Below are positions 53,363-60,512 of a DNA stretch of 64,000 nucleotides, piece after piece. Numbering within the stretch: position 1 is the stretch's first letter; every line of letters begins with the position of its first letter. The position numbers and the translations under genes are program-made. This stretch comes from Chloroflexota bacterium. Lineage in GTDB: Bacteria > Chloroflexota > Anaerolineae > Anaerolineales > Villigracilaceae. The notes below the pieces were generated by a model. The model was not told the origin of the DNA and searched no databases. It saw only the letters and a program-made list of their open reading frames with translations. The DNA lies in contig JACRBN010000026.1 in the NCBI GenBank assembly GCA_016213105.1, forward strand, positions 186,001 to 250,000, in the 5' to 3' direction.

Positions 53363-53394
53363 ATGTGGAGCAGGCCAGGGGATGGTGAAGTAAA
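53363..53394. repeat. Direct repeat copy 2 (duplicated end of the ABC gene)
   Basis: Repeats 52487-52519 almost exactly, including the TAA. It is followed by a different hairpin terminator (53398-53425). CCTGGCCTGC just before and GCAGGCCAGG within it also form a hairpin. Confidence 0.85.
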
Positions 53395-53397
53395 CGA

Positions 53398-53425
53398 AAA
53401 ACGTCCAGCGCATGCTGGACGTTTT
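53398..53425. terminator. Terminator of the GH25-like gene
   Basis: AAAACGTCCAGC (53398-53409) pairs with GCTGGACGTTTT (53414-53425). It lies 13 bases after the minus-strand stop codon. Confidence 0.85.
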
Positions 53426-53438
53426 ATTCCAACTCGAA

Positions 53439-54179
53439 TTATTCCTCAGGTGGCAGCCCACAGAACGCGAGCAACTCCTCGCGGGTTCCGCGCCAGTAGT
53501 TCAACTCGCAGGAGCGTTCTCCCGTGACGGGCACGCCGTATTTGATGCCTTCGCCGATCTCGGTCCATTGCAGGAAGTCGTAGCCCATCCAGGGATTGAG
53601 GGGATCAGCCAGGCCCTGCCGATATTGCGCCAGCCAAAGCGGGAAGCTGGCCCATAGGGCGTTGGTCGAGCCGCGTTCGTTCCAATAGCCTGGGGCGGTG
53701 TATATGCCCGGCTGCTTCCCGTAGGCTTCCGAGAATGGGACGACACAGCCCCACAGATCATCGATGGTGGGATTGTAGCGCTTGCCGTCCTTGCTCCACT
53801 CGTAATCCACGAAGGGCGGCAGGTCGACGGGATAGTCCAGCAGGAATTTGGCATAGGCGCGCGCCTGCGTGCCCGGGCTGGACAGGGCCGAATGTTGCAG
53901 CCACAGGTACGCGCCCACCAGGATGCCGGCGTCTTTTGCGCCGCGGTAGTTCTCCTTGAAGTACGCCACCGATTTCAAGCCATGCCTGGCCTTCATGATC
54001 GCGAACTGGATGCCGTTGGCTTTGGCGACCTGCCAATCCACCACGCCCGTCCAATGACTGGTGGACAGGCCCAGCACGCGGGCCAGGTCGGGCTGGTCGA
54101 ATACGATTTCGGGGGCGAATGGGACGGTTTTCTTCTTCCGGTTCTTCTCTTTTTCTTCCTTATCCTTCTTGGGTGACAT
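53439..54179 (-). CDS. GH25 muramidase-like protein, first catalytic Asp position changed
   Basis: 246 residues from ATG 54179 (CAGGAGG upstream). The GH25 barrel is visible: LGLSTSHWTGVVDWQVAKAN, FAIMKARHGLKS, AGILVGAYLWLQH, PPFVDYEWSKDG with the DxE acidic pair, and PGIYTAPGYWNE. In GH25 lysozymes the first block reads GIDVSH; here the Asp is Ser (GLSTSH), so activity may be altered. There is no signal peptide; the N-terminus is a Lys/Glu-rich tail of about 30 residues. Its target may be non-standard, or export may use another route. Confidence 0.78.
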   Translation of the reverse strand: MSPKKDKEEKEKNRKKKTVPFAPEIVFDQPDLARVLGLSTSHWTGVVDWQVAKANGIQFAIMKARHGLKSVAYFKENYRGAKDAGILVGAYLWLQHSALSSPGTQARAYAKFLLDYPVDLPPFVDYEWSKDGKRYNPTIDDLWGCVVPFSEAYGKQPGIYTAPGYWNERGSTNALWASFPLWLAQYRQGLADPLNPWMGYDFLQWTEIGEGIKYGVPVTGERSCELNYWRGTREELLAFCGLPPEE

Positions 54180-54350
54180 GACGCTTTCCTCCTGCGCAGA
54201 ATTGAAGATTGACACTTACATCATAGAACAAATCCGGGCCGTATACAATCACCAATTGGGGGAAACGCCTGGGACTCTCAAGCCATTGCATCCCATCCCG
54301 TTTTCCCCTATACTCATTTTGTCATCTGATTTATCGACAAGGAGCCGTTC

Positions 54351-55331
54351 ATGCCCACTCAATATCGTATCGTTTTCTGGAATCTTGAAAATTTATTCGA
54401 CATCGAAAACTCGCCGCGCCGCGAGGAGAAGGTGGCGCGCGCCATTGGCAGGGACATCCAGGGCTGGACGCAGGCCCTGCTTGACCGCAAGATCGGTCAA
54501 CTGGCTTCGATCATCTCGCAAATGGGATTGGGCGCAGGCCCCGACCTGCTGGGCGTGTGCGAGGTGGAAAATCAATTCGTGCTGGAGTTGCTCGTCCAGG
54601 CGCTGGCCCCGCTGGGACGGAATTACCAGATCGTCCATCACGAAACGCAGGATCGGCGCGGGATCGATGTCGCGTTCATTTATGACGGGAACAAACTGAC
54701 GGTCCCGAGCGGCCCGGGCGTGGAATCCGTCTTCAGCCACTTCGTCCTGCGTCGCAACGCCACGCGCGACATCGTGCAGGTCAACTTCATGACGCCGAGA
54801 AATCGCATGTTGGTGCTGATGGGCAACCACTGGCCCTCGCGCACGGGCGGGGAGTCCGAATCGGCGGCGTACCGCGCCATGGCGGGCGAGACGCTGGCCT
54901 ACTTCCACGAGCGCGTGCTGGACATCTACGGTCCTACCACACCCGTGCTGGCCCTGGGCGACTTCAACGATGAACCCTTCGACACCTCCCTGGTGGACTA
55001 TGCCCTGGCCCAGCGCTCGCGCGACAAGGTCGTGCGCGGACGCAATCCCTATTTCCTCAACCTGATGTGGCCGCTGATGGGCAACGGCCTTGGCTCGCAT
55101 TACTTCGACGGGCAGAACGTGCTCGACAACATCCTGGTCAACAAGAACCTGCTCAATCCTGCCTCGCCGATCCAGGCCTTGCTTAGTTCGGCCAATATCC
55201 TGCGCTATCCCATCATGACCGAGAAATCGACCAGCGGGCCGCGCCGCTTCGGCGGTATGGGCAAGGAGGTTGACCTCGACGGTTACAGCGACCACTACCC
55301 CGTGGAAGTGGTGCTGGTCGAGAACGATTAG
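54351..55331 (+). CDS. Endonuclease/exonuclease/phosphatase (EEP) family protein
   Basis: 326 residues. FWNLENLFD at the start and VCEVEN hold the first metal ligands (Asn and Glu); RRGIDVAFIYD, MGNHWPSR, ALGDFNDEPFD and SDHYPVEVVL give the rest of the EEP active site. Cytoplasmic by sequence (no signal peptide). Substrate may be DNA, RNA or a phosphoester. AAGGAG precedes the ATG. The 3' end overlaps the convergent phosphatase gene by four bases. Confidence 0.88.
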   Translation: MPTQYRIVFWNLENLFDIENSPRREEKVARAIGRDIQGWTQALLDRKIGQLASIISQMGLGAGPDLLGVCEVENQFVLELLVQALAPLGRNYQIVHHETQDRRGIDVAFIYDGNKLTVPSGPGVESVFSHFVLRRNATRDIVQVNFMTPRNRMLVLMGNHWPSRTGGESESAAYRAMAGETLAYFHERVLDIYGPTTPVLALGDFNDEPFDTSLVDYALAQRSRDKVVRGRNPYFLNLMWPLMGNGLGSHYFDGQNVLDNILVNKNLLNPASPIQALLSSANILRYPIMTEKSTSGPRRFGGMGKEVDLDGYSDHYPVEVVLVEND

Positions 55332-55939
55332 CTCCCTGCATCCTCCCAGGTCGTACAGACCAGGCGCCCCTCCTGCAACTCGGCCGTGAGGATGTTGGTA
55401 TGATGGATGCCGCGGCGGTCGATCTCTGCCATGCTGATATTCGACAGGACCAGCGGCAGCCCGAAGGTGTACACCCCGCCGTGAGCGATGCACAGGAACT
55501 CGGCCTGGGTCCCGCCAAACTGGCGGATCAGTCCCTCGACAAAAGACACGAACCTGCGCTGGATGTCGTAATATGTCTCCCCGCCTGGCGGACATTGATC
55601 GCGCTTCAGGCCTTGCAGCCAGTTTTGCCAGTAGTGGGAGTGGATCTCCCAGGCCTCGTCATCGCCGCGGCCTTCGAGTTCACCCAGATCGTATTCGCGC
55701 AGGCCGTCCACGATCTCGAACGGGACGCCGAGAGTCTCCGAGTGGATCTGCGCCGTTTCGACCGCGCGCAGCACGGGACTGGTGTAGATGCGTTGGATGG
55801 GCCTGCCCTTCAACGCGGCCGAGACCCGCATGACCTGGGCGCGGCCCTTCCCGGTCAATTTGTGGTCGAGGTCATGGTTGGAAATGATGTGCAGGGTGTT
55901 GGCCAGACTCTCCCCGTGGCGGACAAAATGGATTTTCAT
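55328..55939 (-). CDS. Histidine phosphatase superfamily protein (phosphoglycerate-mutase-like)
   Basis: 203 residues. The catalytic RHG motif is in IHFVRHGESLANT and the second His in CIAHGGVYTFG; VYTSP-like IYTSPVLRAVETA and the acid EYDLGELEG also fit. It removes a phosphate from an unknown small molecule or protein. The ATG overlaps the stop of the NUDIX gene upstream, so the two are co-transcribed. Confidence 0.9.
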   Translation of the reverse strand: MKIHFVRHGESLANTLHIISNHDLDHKLTGKGRAQVMRVSAALKGRPIQRIYTSPVLRAVETAQIHSETLGVPFEIVDGLREYDLGELEGRGDDEAWEIHSHYWQNWLQGLKRDQCPPGGETYYDIQRRFVSFVEGLIRQFGGTQAEFLCIAHGGVYTFGLPLVLSNISMAEIDRRGIHHTNILTAELQEGRLVCTTWEDAGS

Positions 55940-56352
55940 CGGCGCATCTCCAGGTATTTCTCGATGGCGTAACGCGTGTAGGAATCGGGCGGCAGGTCCA
56001 GCGTCTCGTCCAGTTTGACCCAGCGATAACTCTCGGCTTCATCGTTCAATTGCACGTCGATTGTATCCGTTTTGGCGGCGTAATCGAAGAAGATGAAATG
56101 GCGCGGCTTCCAAAAGGCGGGATCGTAGATGCACTCCTGAAAGCAGATGAATTCCAGGTCGTACACGTCCAGGCCCGTCTCCTCCTTCGCCTCGCGCAGG
56201 ACGGTCTGCTCGAGGGTCTCGCCCAACTCCACGTGCCCGCCGGGGACGACCGAGCGGCCGGGCCACTTGTGGCTTTGCAGCAACAACAATTCACCGTTTG
56301 AGTTGAAGATGAACACACCCACGGTCGGTGCTGGGAAAATTTGATCGGTCAT
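55936..56352 (-). CDS. NUDIX hydrolase
   Basis: 138 residues from ATG 56352, with AGGAGG five bases upstream. NUDIX box GGHVELGETLEQTVLREAKE followed by ETGLDV is complete. Followed with overlap by a histidine phosphatase, a pair that could remove first a nucleotide group and then a phosphate (inference). Substrate unknown. Confidence 0.9.
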   Translation of the reverse strand: MTDQIFPAPTVGVFIFNSNGELLLLQSHKWPGRSVVPGGHVELGETLEQTVLREAKEETGLDVYDLEFICFQECIYDPAFWKPRHFIFFDYAAKTDTIDVQLNDEAESYRWVKLDETLDLPPDSYTRYAIEKYLEMRR

Positions 56353-56397
56353 CCTGCCTCCTGTCACTCCAACGTCAGGGGACGTTGGACTCCAATC

Positions 56398-57252
56398 CTA
56401 TCCAAACTTTGCGATCACCAAAATTCCTGCAAAAATGATTCCCGCGCCGATGATGCGCAGCGGCCCCAGCTTTTCGCCCAATAATTTCCAGCCGGCGAAG
56501 GCCCCGATCACCACGCTGACTTCGCGAATCGCGCCCGAGTAATTGAGCGGCGCCATCGAATAGGCGGCCAGCGCGAGGAAATAGGCCAGGACGCCCAGCA
56601 GGCCTGCGAAGGCCAGCCTGAGCCTTTGTTCGTTCCAGCGCATGACGAGGTGCGGCCAGCCATATTGCCGCAGAACGAATGGCGTGAGCGGAACAGGCAG
56701 CAGCGTGAAGACCAGCAGCGCATAGGACATCAGCGGCCCCTGTTTGACGGCTGAACCATCGATGGCCGTGTAGGTGGAGATCATCACCGCCACCATGAGC
56801 GCCAGTGCCATGCCCCGCATATGAACCTTCCCGCCGCCCTTTTGCAGGAAGCTGCTGGCCCCGATGACGATCAACCCGCCGATAACCAATCCCAGCCCCA
56901 GCCAGCCGCCGGGCGTGGGCGTCTCAGCCAGGAACAGGAAGGCCCACAAAGCCAGGAAGGCGGGCGCCGCTCCGCGCGCAATGGGGTAGATCAGCGAGAA
57001 GTCGTTGTCCTGGTAGGCATGGGAAAGGATGAGAAAGTAGATTGTTTCGGCGATCAGGCTGAAAAAAACAAATCCCCACAGCGAACGGGGCGGCAGACCC
57101 GTGAAGCACAGGCCGATGGCGGAGGCGATCCCGCCGACCAGCACCACCCACCAGGTGGTGACGAATTTTTCGCTGGAACCTTTGATGACCAGGTTCCACG
57201 TGGTGTGGAGGCCCGCACCGATGAGCAGCAGCAGGATGGCAGGAAGGGGCAT
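56398..57252 (-). CDS. EamA/DMT-family transporter
   Basis: 284 residues with about ten membrane helices in two EamA repeats. AILLLLIGAGLHTTWNLVIKG is helix 1; the second half ends with LKWLGEKL-like LGEKLGPLRIIGAGIIFAGIL, the typical last block. Substrate unknown. It precedes the NUDIX and phosphatase genes on the same strand (45-base gap). Confidence 0.85.
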   Translation of the reverse strand: MPLPAILLLLIGAGLHTTWNLVIKGSSEKFVTTWWVVLVGGIASAIGLCFTGLPPRSLWGFVFFSLIAETIYFLILSHAYQDNDFSLIYPIARGAAPAFLALWAFLFLAETPTPGGWLGLGLVIGGLIVIGASSFLQKGGGKVHMRGMALALMVAVMISTYTAIDGSAVKQGPLMSYALLVFTLLPVPLTPFVLRQYGWPHLVMRWNEQRLRLAFAGLLGVLAYFLALAAYSMAPLNYSGAIREVSVVIGAFAGWKLLGEKLGPLRIIGAGIIFAGILVIAKFG

Positions 57253-57278
57253 GGGATGAAATTCTACCCCATAAACAC

Positions 57279-57307
57279 TTTCGCCCGCAGTTCAACTGCG
57301 GGCGAAA
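57279..57307. terminator. 14-bp palindrome, likely terminator of the SDR gene
   Basis: TTTCGCCCGCAGTT (57279-57292) and AACTGCGGGCGAAA (57294-57307) are exact inverted copies around one base. It lies 12 bases after the SDR stop codon on the minus strand. Confidence 0.6.
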
Positions 57308-57318
57308 CAAGGGTCAGG

Positions 57319-58008
57319 CTAATAACGGGATTTTTGCTTTTTATACAACGGCAGTCTCGTCCCGTTGGTCTTTTCCGCCTCGTCCGAGCACAGCCGCAGC
57401 ATGGCGGCGGTGATCTCCTCGGGCGTGGCGCCCGCGCCGACGCGCATCACGTCGATCGCGTTGACCACGATCACATTGGAGGTGACGCCCGTCCCCTTGA
57501 GTTCTTCGGCCAGGGTGAGGAAGAGTGCCTCCTGTGCGGCCTTGGCGGTGCCATACGCACCGCGTTTGGCGGCGGGCTTGGAGGCGACGGGCGCGGAGAC
57601 GGTCAGCACGCGGCCCCAGCCTTCCTCGACCAGATGCGGCACGAAGGCCTGGAACAGGTTGAAGGTCGTGTGGACGTGCTGGTCGAGCATGGCGTTGAAA
57701 TCGTCGGGCGCGGTGTCGACGAGGGTTTTGCCGCCCGTCCAGCCGCCGACCAGATGGAGCAGGATGTGGATCCCGCCGAATTTAACGGAGGCAGCCTCGG
57801 CGGCGGAGCGCAGCGCGGACGCATCGGTCAGGTCCACGGCCTGGGTGAGAATCCGCTCGGGGGGCAGGGCCAGGTCACGGGCCAGGACATCCAAATGCTC
57901 CTGGCTGCGGCTGATGAGCACGAGTGAGTCGCCGCGCGCGGCAAAGGCCCGGGCGGCCGTTTTTCCTGTGGCGCCTGTCGCGCCAGTGATGATCACAACT
58001 TTATTCAT
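57319..58008 (-). CDS. Short-chain dehydrogenase/reductase family protein
   Basis: 229 residues. TGATGATGKTAAR is the nucleotide-binding loop, although it reads TGxTGxTG instead of TGxxxGIG; SAPVASKPAAKRGAYGTAKAA carries Ser, Tyr and Lys of the active site, and LHLVGGWTGG replaces the usual NNAG block. It overlaps the 3' end of ribA by eight bases and so is co-transcribed with it; a role in flavin or pterin metabolism is possible but not shown. Confidence 0.82.
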   Translation of the reverse strand: MNKVVIITGATGATGKTAARAFAARGDSLVLISRSQEHLDVLARDLALPPERILTQAVDLTDASALRSAAEAASVKFGGIHILLHLVGGWTGGKTLVDTAPDDFNAMLDQHVHTTFNLFQAFVPHLVEEGWGRVLTVSAPVASKPAAKRGAYGTAKAAQEALFLTLAEELKGTGVTSNVIVVNAIDVMRVGAGATPEEITAAMLRLCSDEAEKTNGTRLPLYKKQKSRY

Positions 58009-58759
58009 ACAGCGCCCGAATCTGGTCTTCGGTCATGCCCTCGACGATGGGACGGTCGGCCTGTTCCGCCAGATGTTCCTTGCCGTGGAAGTCGATCATG
58101 TGCCCCGACTTGGCGGCCTTGGTTTCTAGATAGAAAATATTGTGCTCGTTGGGCGGCAGGATGTGCGGCAGGCGTTCGGTGACTTTGACGCCATATTGTT
58201 CGAGTTGGGCGATCTTCTTCGGGTTGTTGGTCATCAGGCGCACGGATTGAACCTGCAGCGTGTGGAGCATGTGCGCGGCCACGGCGTAATCGCGTTCATC
58301 GTCGCGGAAGCCGAGAGCGAGGTTGGCCTCGACCGTGTCCATGCCCTTGTCCTGCAAACTATAGGCGCGGATCTTGTTGGTCAGCCCGATGCCGCGTCCC
58401 TCCTGGCGCAGGTAGAGCACGATGCCCTTGTCCATCTCGCCGATCTTCTTCAACGCGGCTTCGAGCTGGTCGCGGCAGTCGCAGCGCAGCGAGCCGATCA
58501 CGTCGCCCGTCAGACACTCGGAGTGCAGGCGCACGGGCACATCCTCCGCGCCGAACACCTCGCCTTTGATAATGGCGACGTGCTCCTTTCCATCCTGGTT
58601 GTTCGAAAACGCAACGATATGAAAATCGCCAAAGCGCGAAGGCAGTTCGGCAATCGCTTCGATGTGTACGCAGACGAAATTCCTTTGGATGCCTTCGCAG
58701 CCCTGGCAGGAGTTTTCTTCCAGCATCAGTTTGATTTGTTCGTGCGTGACTGTAGTCAT
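58001..58759 (-). CDS. ribA: GTP cyclohydrolase II
   Basis: 252 residues; single-domain RibA without the RibB part. Zinc site C-x10-C-x-C in SECLTGDVIGSLRCDC; RQEGRGIGL and DTVEANLALGF are substrate-binding blocks; MTNNPKK is the conserved late block. It opens GTP in the first step of riboflavin synthesis. AGGAG precedes the ATG. An N-terminal stretch of ~35 residues (EENSCQGCEGIQRNF) has an extra Cys pair. The gene for a RibD-type reductase lies just upstream. Confidence 0.94.
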   Translation of the reverse strand: MTTVTHEQIKLMLEENSCQGCEGIQRNFVCVHIEAIAELPSRFGDFHIVAFSNNQDGKEHVAIIKGEVFGAEDVPVRLHSECLTGDVIGSLRCDCRDQLEAALKKIGEMDKGIVLYLRQEGRGIGLTNKIRAYSLQDKGMDTVEANLALGFRDDERDYAVAAHMLHTLQVQSVRLMTNNPKKIAQLEQYGVKVTERLPHILPPNEHNIFYLETKAAKSGHMIDFHGKEHLAEQADRPIVEGMTEDQIRALYE

Positions 58760-58769
58760 ATTCTCTCCT

Positions 58770-58796
58770 GTAGCGCGAGATATTATCTCGCCCTAC
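58770..58796. repeat. GTAGGGGC-type palindrome, copy 3
   Basis: GTAGCGCGAGATA and TATCTCGCCCTAC are inverted arms. On the minus strand its TAG (58793-58795) is the stop codon of the RibD-type reductase gene. Confidence 0.75.
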
Positions 58797-59470
58797 AATT
58801 TGTAATGGATCAAAACCCCGCCATCTTCATGGACTTCGACATCCACCAGTTTCAATGGGATGGCTGCGCCGCGCACCAGGCCCGGGCCTGCCACCGCGGT
58901 GGGGGCGGAGTCTCCCCCGAAGAGCATTGGAGCCACGTACATCGTCAGTTCATCCACCAGTCCGAGACGGAGCAGTTCGAAGTTGAGTGTACCACCGCCC
59001 TCCACCATCAACCGTTGAACTCCGAGAGAATGAAGCGTTTCCAGCGCCTGTGTCAGGTCGACTCTGGCGGCGTCGTGGACAAAGACTTGCGCGCCACGCG
59101 CCTGCAGGGTTTTGAGTTGTGAATTTGACGTCTGGGCTGTGGTAAATATTACCACCTGGGCCGGGCCCGCATTGAGAAAATCGCCGTCGGGATTCAGATC
59201 CGCGCGGGTGACGATGCCAACCTTCATCGGGTTGGGGGACTGGCTGCGGGCGACGCGTTCGACGCGCAGCTCCTCGCGTTTGACCGTCAGCTTGGGGTCT
59301 TCGCTGAGCAGGGTCCTGCCGCCAACCATGACCGCGTCCGCGTCGGCGCGCAGGCGCAGCACACGCTGCTTGTCGCGGTCGGAGGAAATGGCCGAGCCTT
59401 TGCGCTCGAAGGTGTCCATCTTGCCATCGGCTGTGACGGCGACGTTGATGAAAACGTGGGGGCGGTTCAT
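58793..59470 (-). CDS. RibD C-terminal-type reductase (riboflavin pathway)
   Basis: 225 residues from ATG 59470, with AAGGA upstream; the frame runs on upstream without support. VFINVAVTADGKMDTFERKG, ADAVMVGGRTLLSEDP and MVEGGGTLNFELLRLGLVDE are the blocks of the RibD reductase domain, which uses NADPH on the ribosylamino-pyrimidine. The deaminase domain is absent, so it is either an archaeal/fungal-type stand-alone reductase or a related dihydrofolate-reductase-like enzyme. Next to ribA, a riboflavin role is likely. The segment TAQTSNSQLKTLQARGAQ is AT-rich and may be repeat-derived. Confidence 0.88.
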   Translation of the reverse strand: MNRPHVFINVAVTADGKMDTFERKGSAISSDRDKQRVLRLRADADAVMVGGRTLLSEDPKLTVKREELRVERVARSQSPNPMKVGIVTRADLNPDGDFLNAGPAQVVIFTTAQTSNSQLKTLQARGAQVFVHDAARVDLTQALETLHSLGVQRLMVEGGGTLNFELLRLGLVDELTMYVAPMLFGGDSAPTAVAGPGLVRGAAIPLKLVDVEVHEDGGVLIHYKL

Positions 59471-59499
59471 GAGATGTCCTTCATGGAGTCCAGTCAGCC

Positions 59500-59595
59500 A
59501 CCCTTGCGAAGGTTTGCTCACGTACGGATGTTTCCTTCGAAAGAAAAACATGCTTTCAACTGGAGTTCCGTTTGAAAAATAACCTTTGCAAGGGT
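59500..59595. repeat. Dispersed inverted-repeat element, copy B
   Basis: ACCCTTGCGAAGGTT (59500-59514) and AACCTTTGCAAGGGT (59581-59595) pair with one mismatch. The arms and the TTCCGTTTG word match copy A at 18608-18697, while the middle differs. It separates the alpha/beta hydrolase gene from the reductase gene. Confidence 0.85.
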
Positions 59596-59600
59596 ATGCA

Positions 59601-60455
59601 CTATTTGAAGAACTCGACCAGCAGCGCGCTGACGTCCGCCGCGCGGTCGTGCTGCACCCAGTGGGTGGCATCCTCGAAGAAGACCAGTTTGCCGTCATCG
59701 CAATAGTCGATACTGGGGCGGGCCATCCAGCGCGCCAGGGCCACATCCTGCGCGCCCCACATCATCAACGTGGGAATCCTCACGCGCGGATCGTCGGGCA
59801 TGTCGGGTTGGTGGCGCAGGATGGCGCGGTACCAGTTGATCATGCCGGTCAATGTGCCGGGCTGGCTCCAGGCCTTGTGATATTCGGTGAAATCCGCGGC
59901 GCTGAAGGTGTTGACGTGTCCGCTGTTGCGCAAGAGGCGTTCCATGCCCGCGGCGCTGCTGCCTCCCAGGGCGGCTTCGGGAATCCACGGAAACTGGAAG
60001 AAGCCGATGTACCAGGACTTCAGCATCTGGCGCGGGTCGCGCCGCACCGTGTCTGACATCACCCGGGGATGCGGCACGTTCAGGATCGCCAGTTTGTGGA
60101 AGCGTTCGGGGCGGACGACGGCCAGCGTCCAGGCCACGGCGGCGCCCCAGTCATGGCCCGCAAGATAAGCCTTGTCGTGGCCGAGCGCGTCCAGCAGGCC
60201 CGTGATGTCGGCGGTCAGTTCCGCCAGCGAATAGGACTCCACGCCCTTCGGCTTGTCGCTCAGGTTGTATCCGCGCTGGTCGGGGACGATCACGCGGAAC
60301 CCCGCCTCCGCCAGGGCGCTCATCTGTTTGTTCCACCCGTACCAAAATTCGGGGAAGCCGTGCAAAAGAACGACGGGCTTCCCATCCGACGGCCCAGCCT
60401 GCATCACGTGCAGGCGAATGCCGTTGGTCTTCACGAATGATTCTTCGATGTTCAT
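59601..60455 (-). CDS. Alpha/beta hydrolase, epoxide-hydrolase-like
   Basis: 284 residues from ATG 60455, with AAAGGA upstream (ATG 60476 has none). LLHGFPEFWYGW holds the HGxP oxyanion motif, GHDWGAAVAWT the nucleophile Asp, and EDATHWVQHD the catalytic His; MMWGAQDVAL is the usual acid region. An Asp nucleophile fits epoxide hydrolases and haloalkane dehalogenases; the HGFPE form favours epoxide hydrolase. Substrate unknown. Confidence 0.9.
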   Translation of the reverse strand: MNIEESFVKTNGIRLHVMQAGPSDGKPVVLLHGFPEFWYGWNKQMSALAEAGFRVIVPDQRGYNLSDKPKGVESYSLAELTADITGLLDALGHDKAYLAGHDWGAAVAWTLAVVRPERFHKLAILNVPHPRVMSDTVRRDPRQMLKSWYIGFFQFPWIPEAALGGSSAAGMERLLRNSGHVNTFSAADFTEYHKAWSQPGTLTGMINWYRAILRHQPDMPDDPRVRIPTLMMWGAQDVALARWMARPSIDYCDDGKLVFFEDATHWVQHDRAADVSALLVEFFK

Positions 60456-60484
60456 GGCTTCCTTTGTGTCATTCATTCGCGGAA

Positions 60485-60502
60485 TGCGGACTTAAGTCCG
60501 CA
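60485..60502. repeat. REP palindrome, third locus
   Basis: TGCGGACTTAAGTCCGCA is a perfect 18-base palindrome, the same REP as the pairs around the RAYT gene at 24.1-24.8 kb. Confidence 0.85.
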
Positions 60503-60512
60503 CTCCCATAGG

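Noticed and set aside
58770-59500. FMN riboswitch upstream of ribA or the RibD-type gene
   Set aside because: No RFN-like conserved blocks; the only structures are the GTAGGGGC and ACCCTTGCG repeats.
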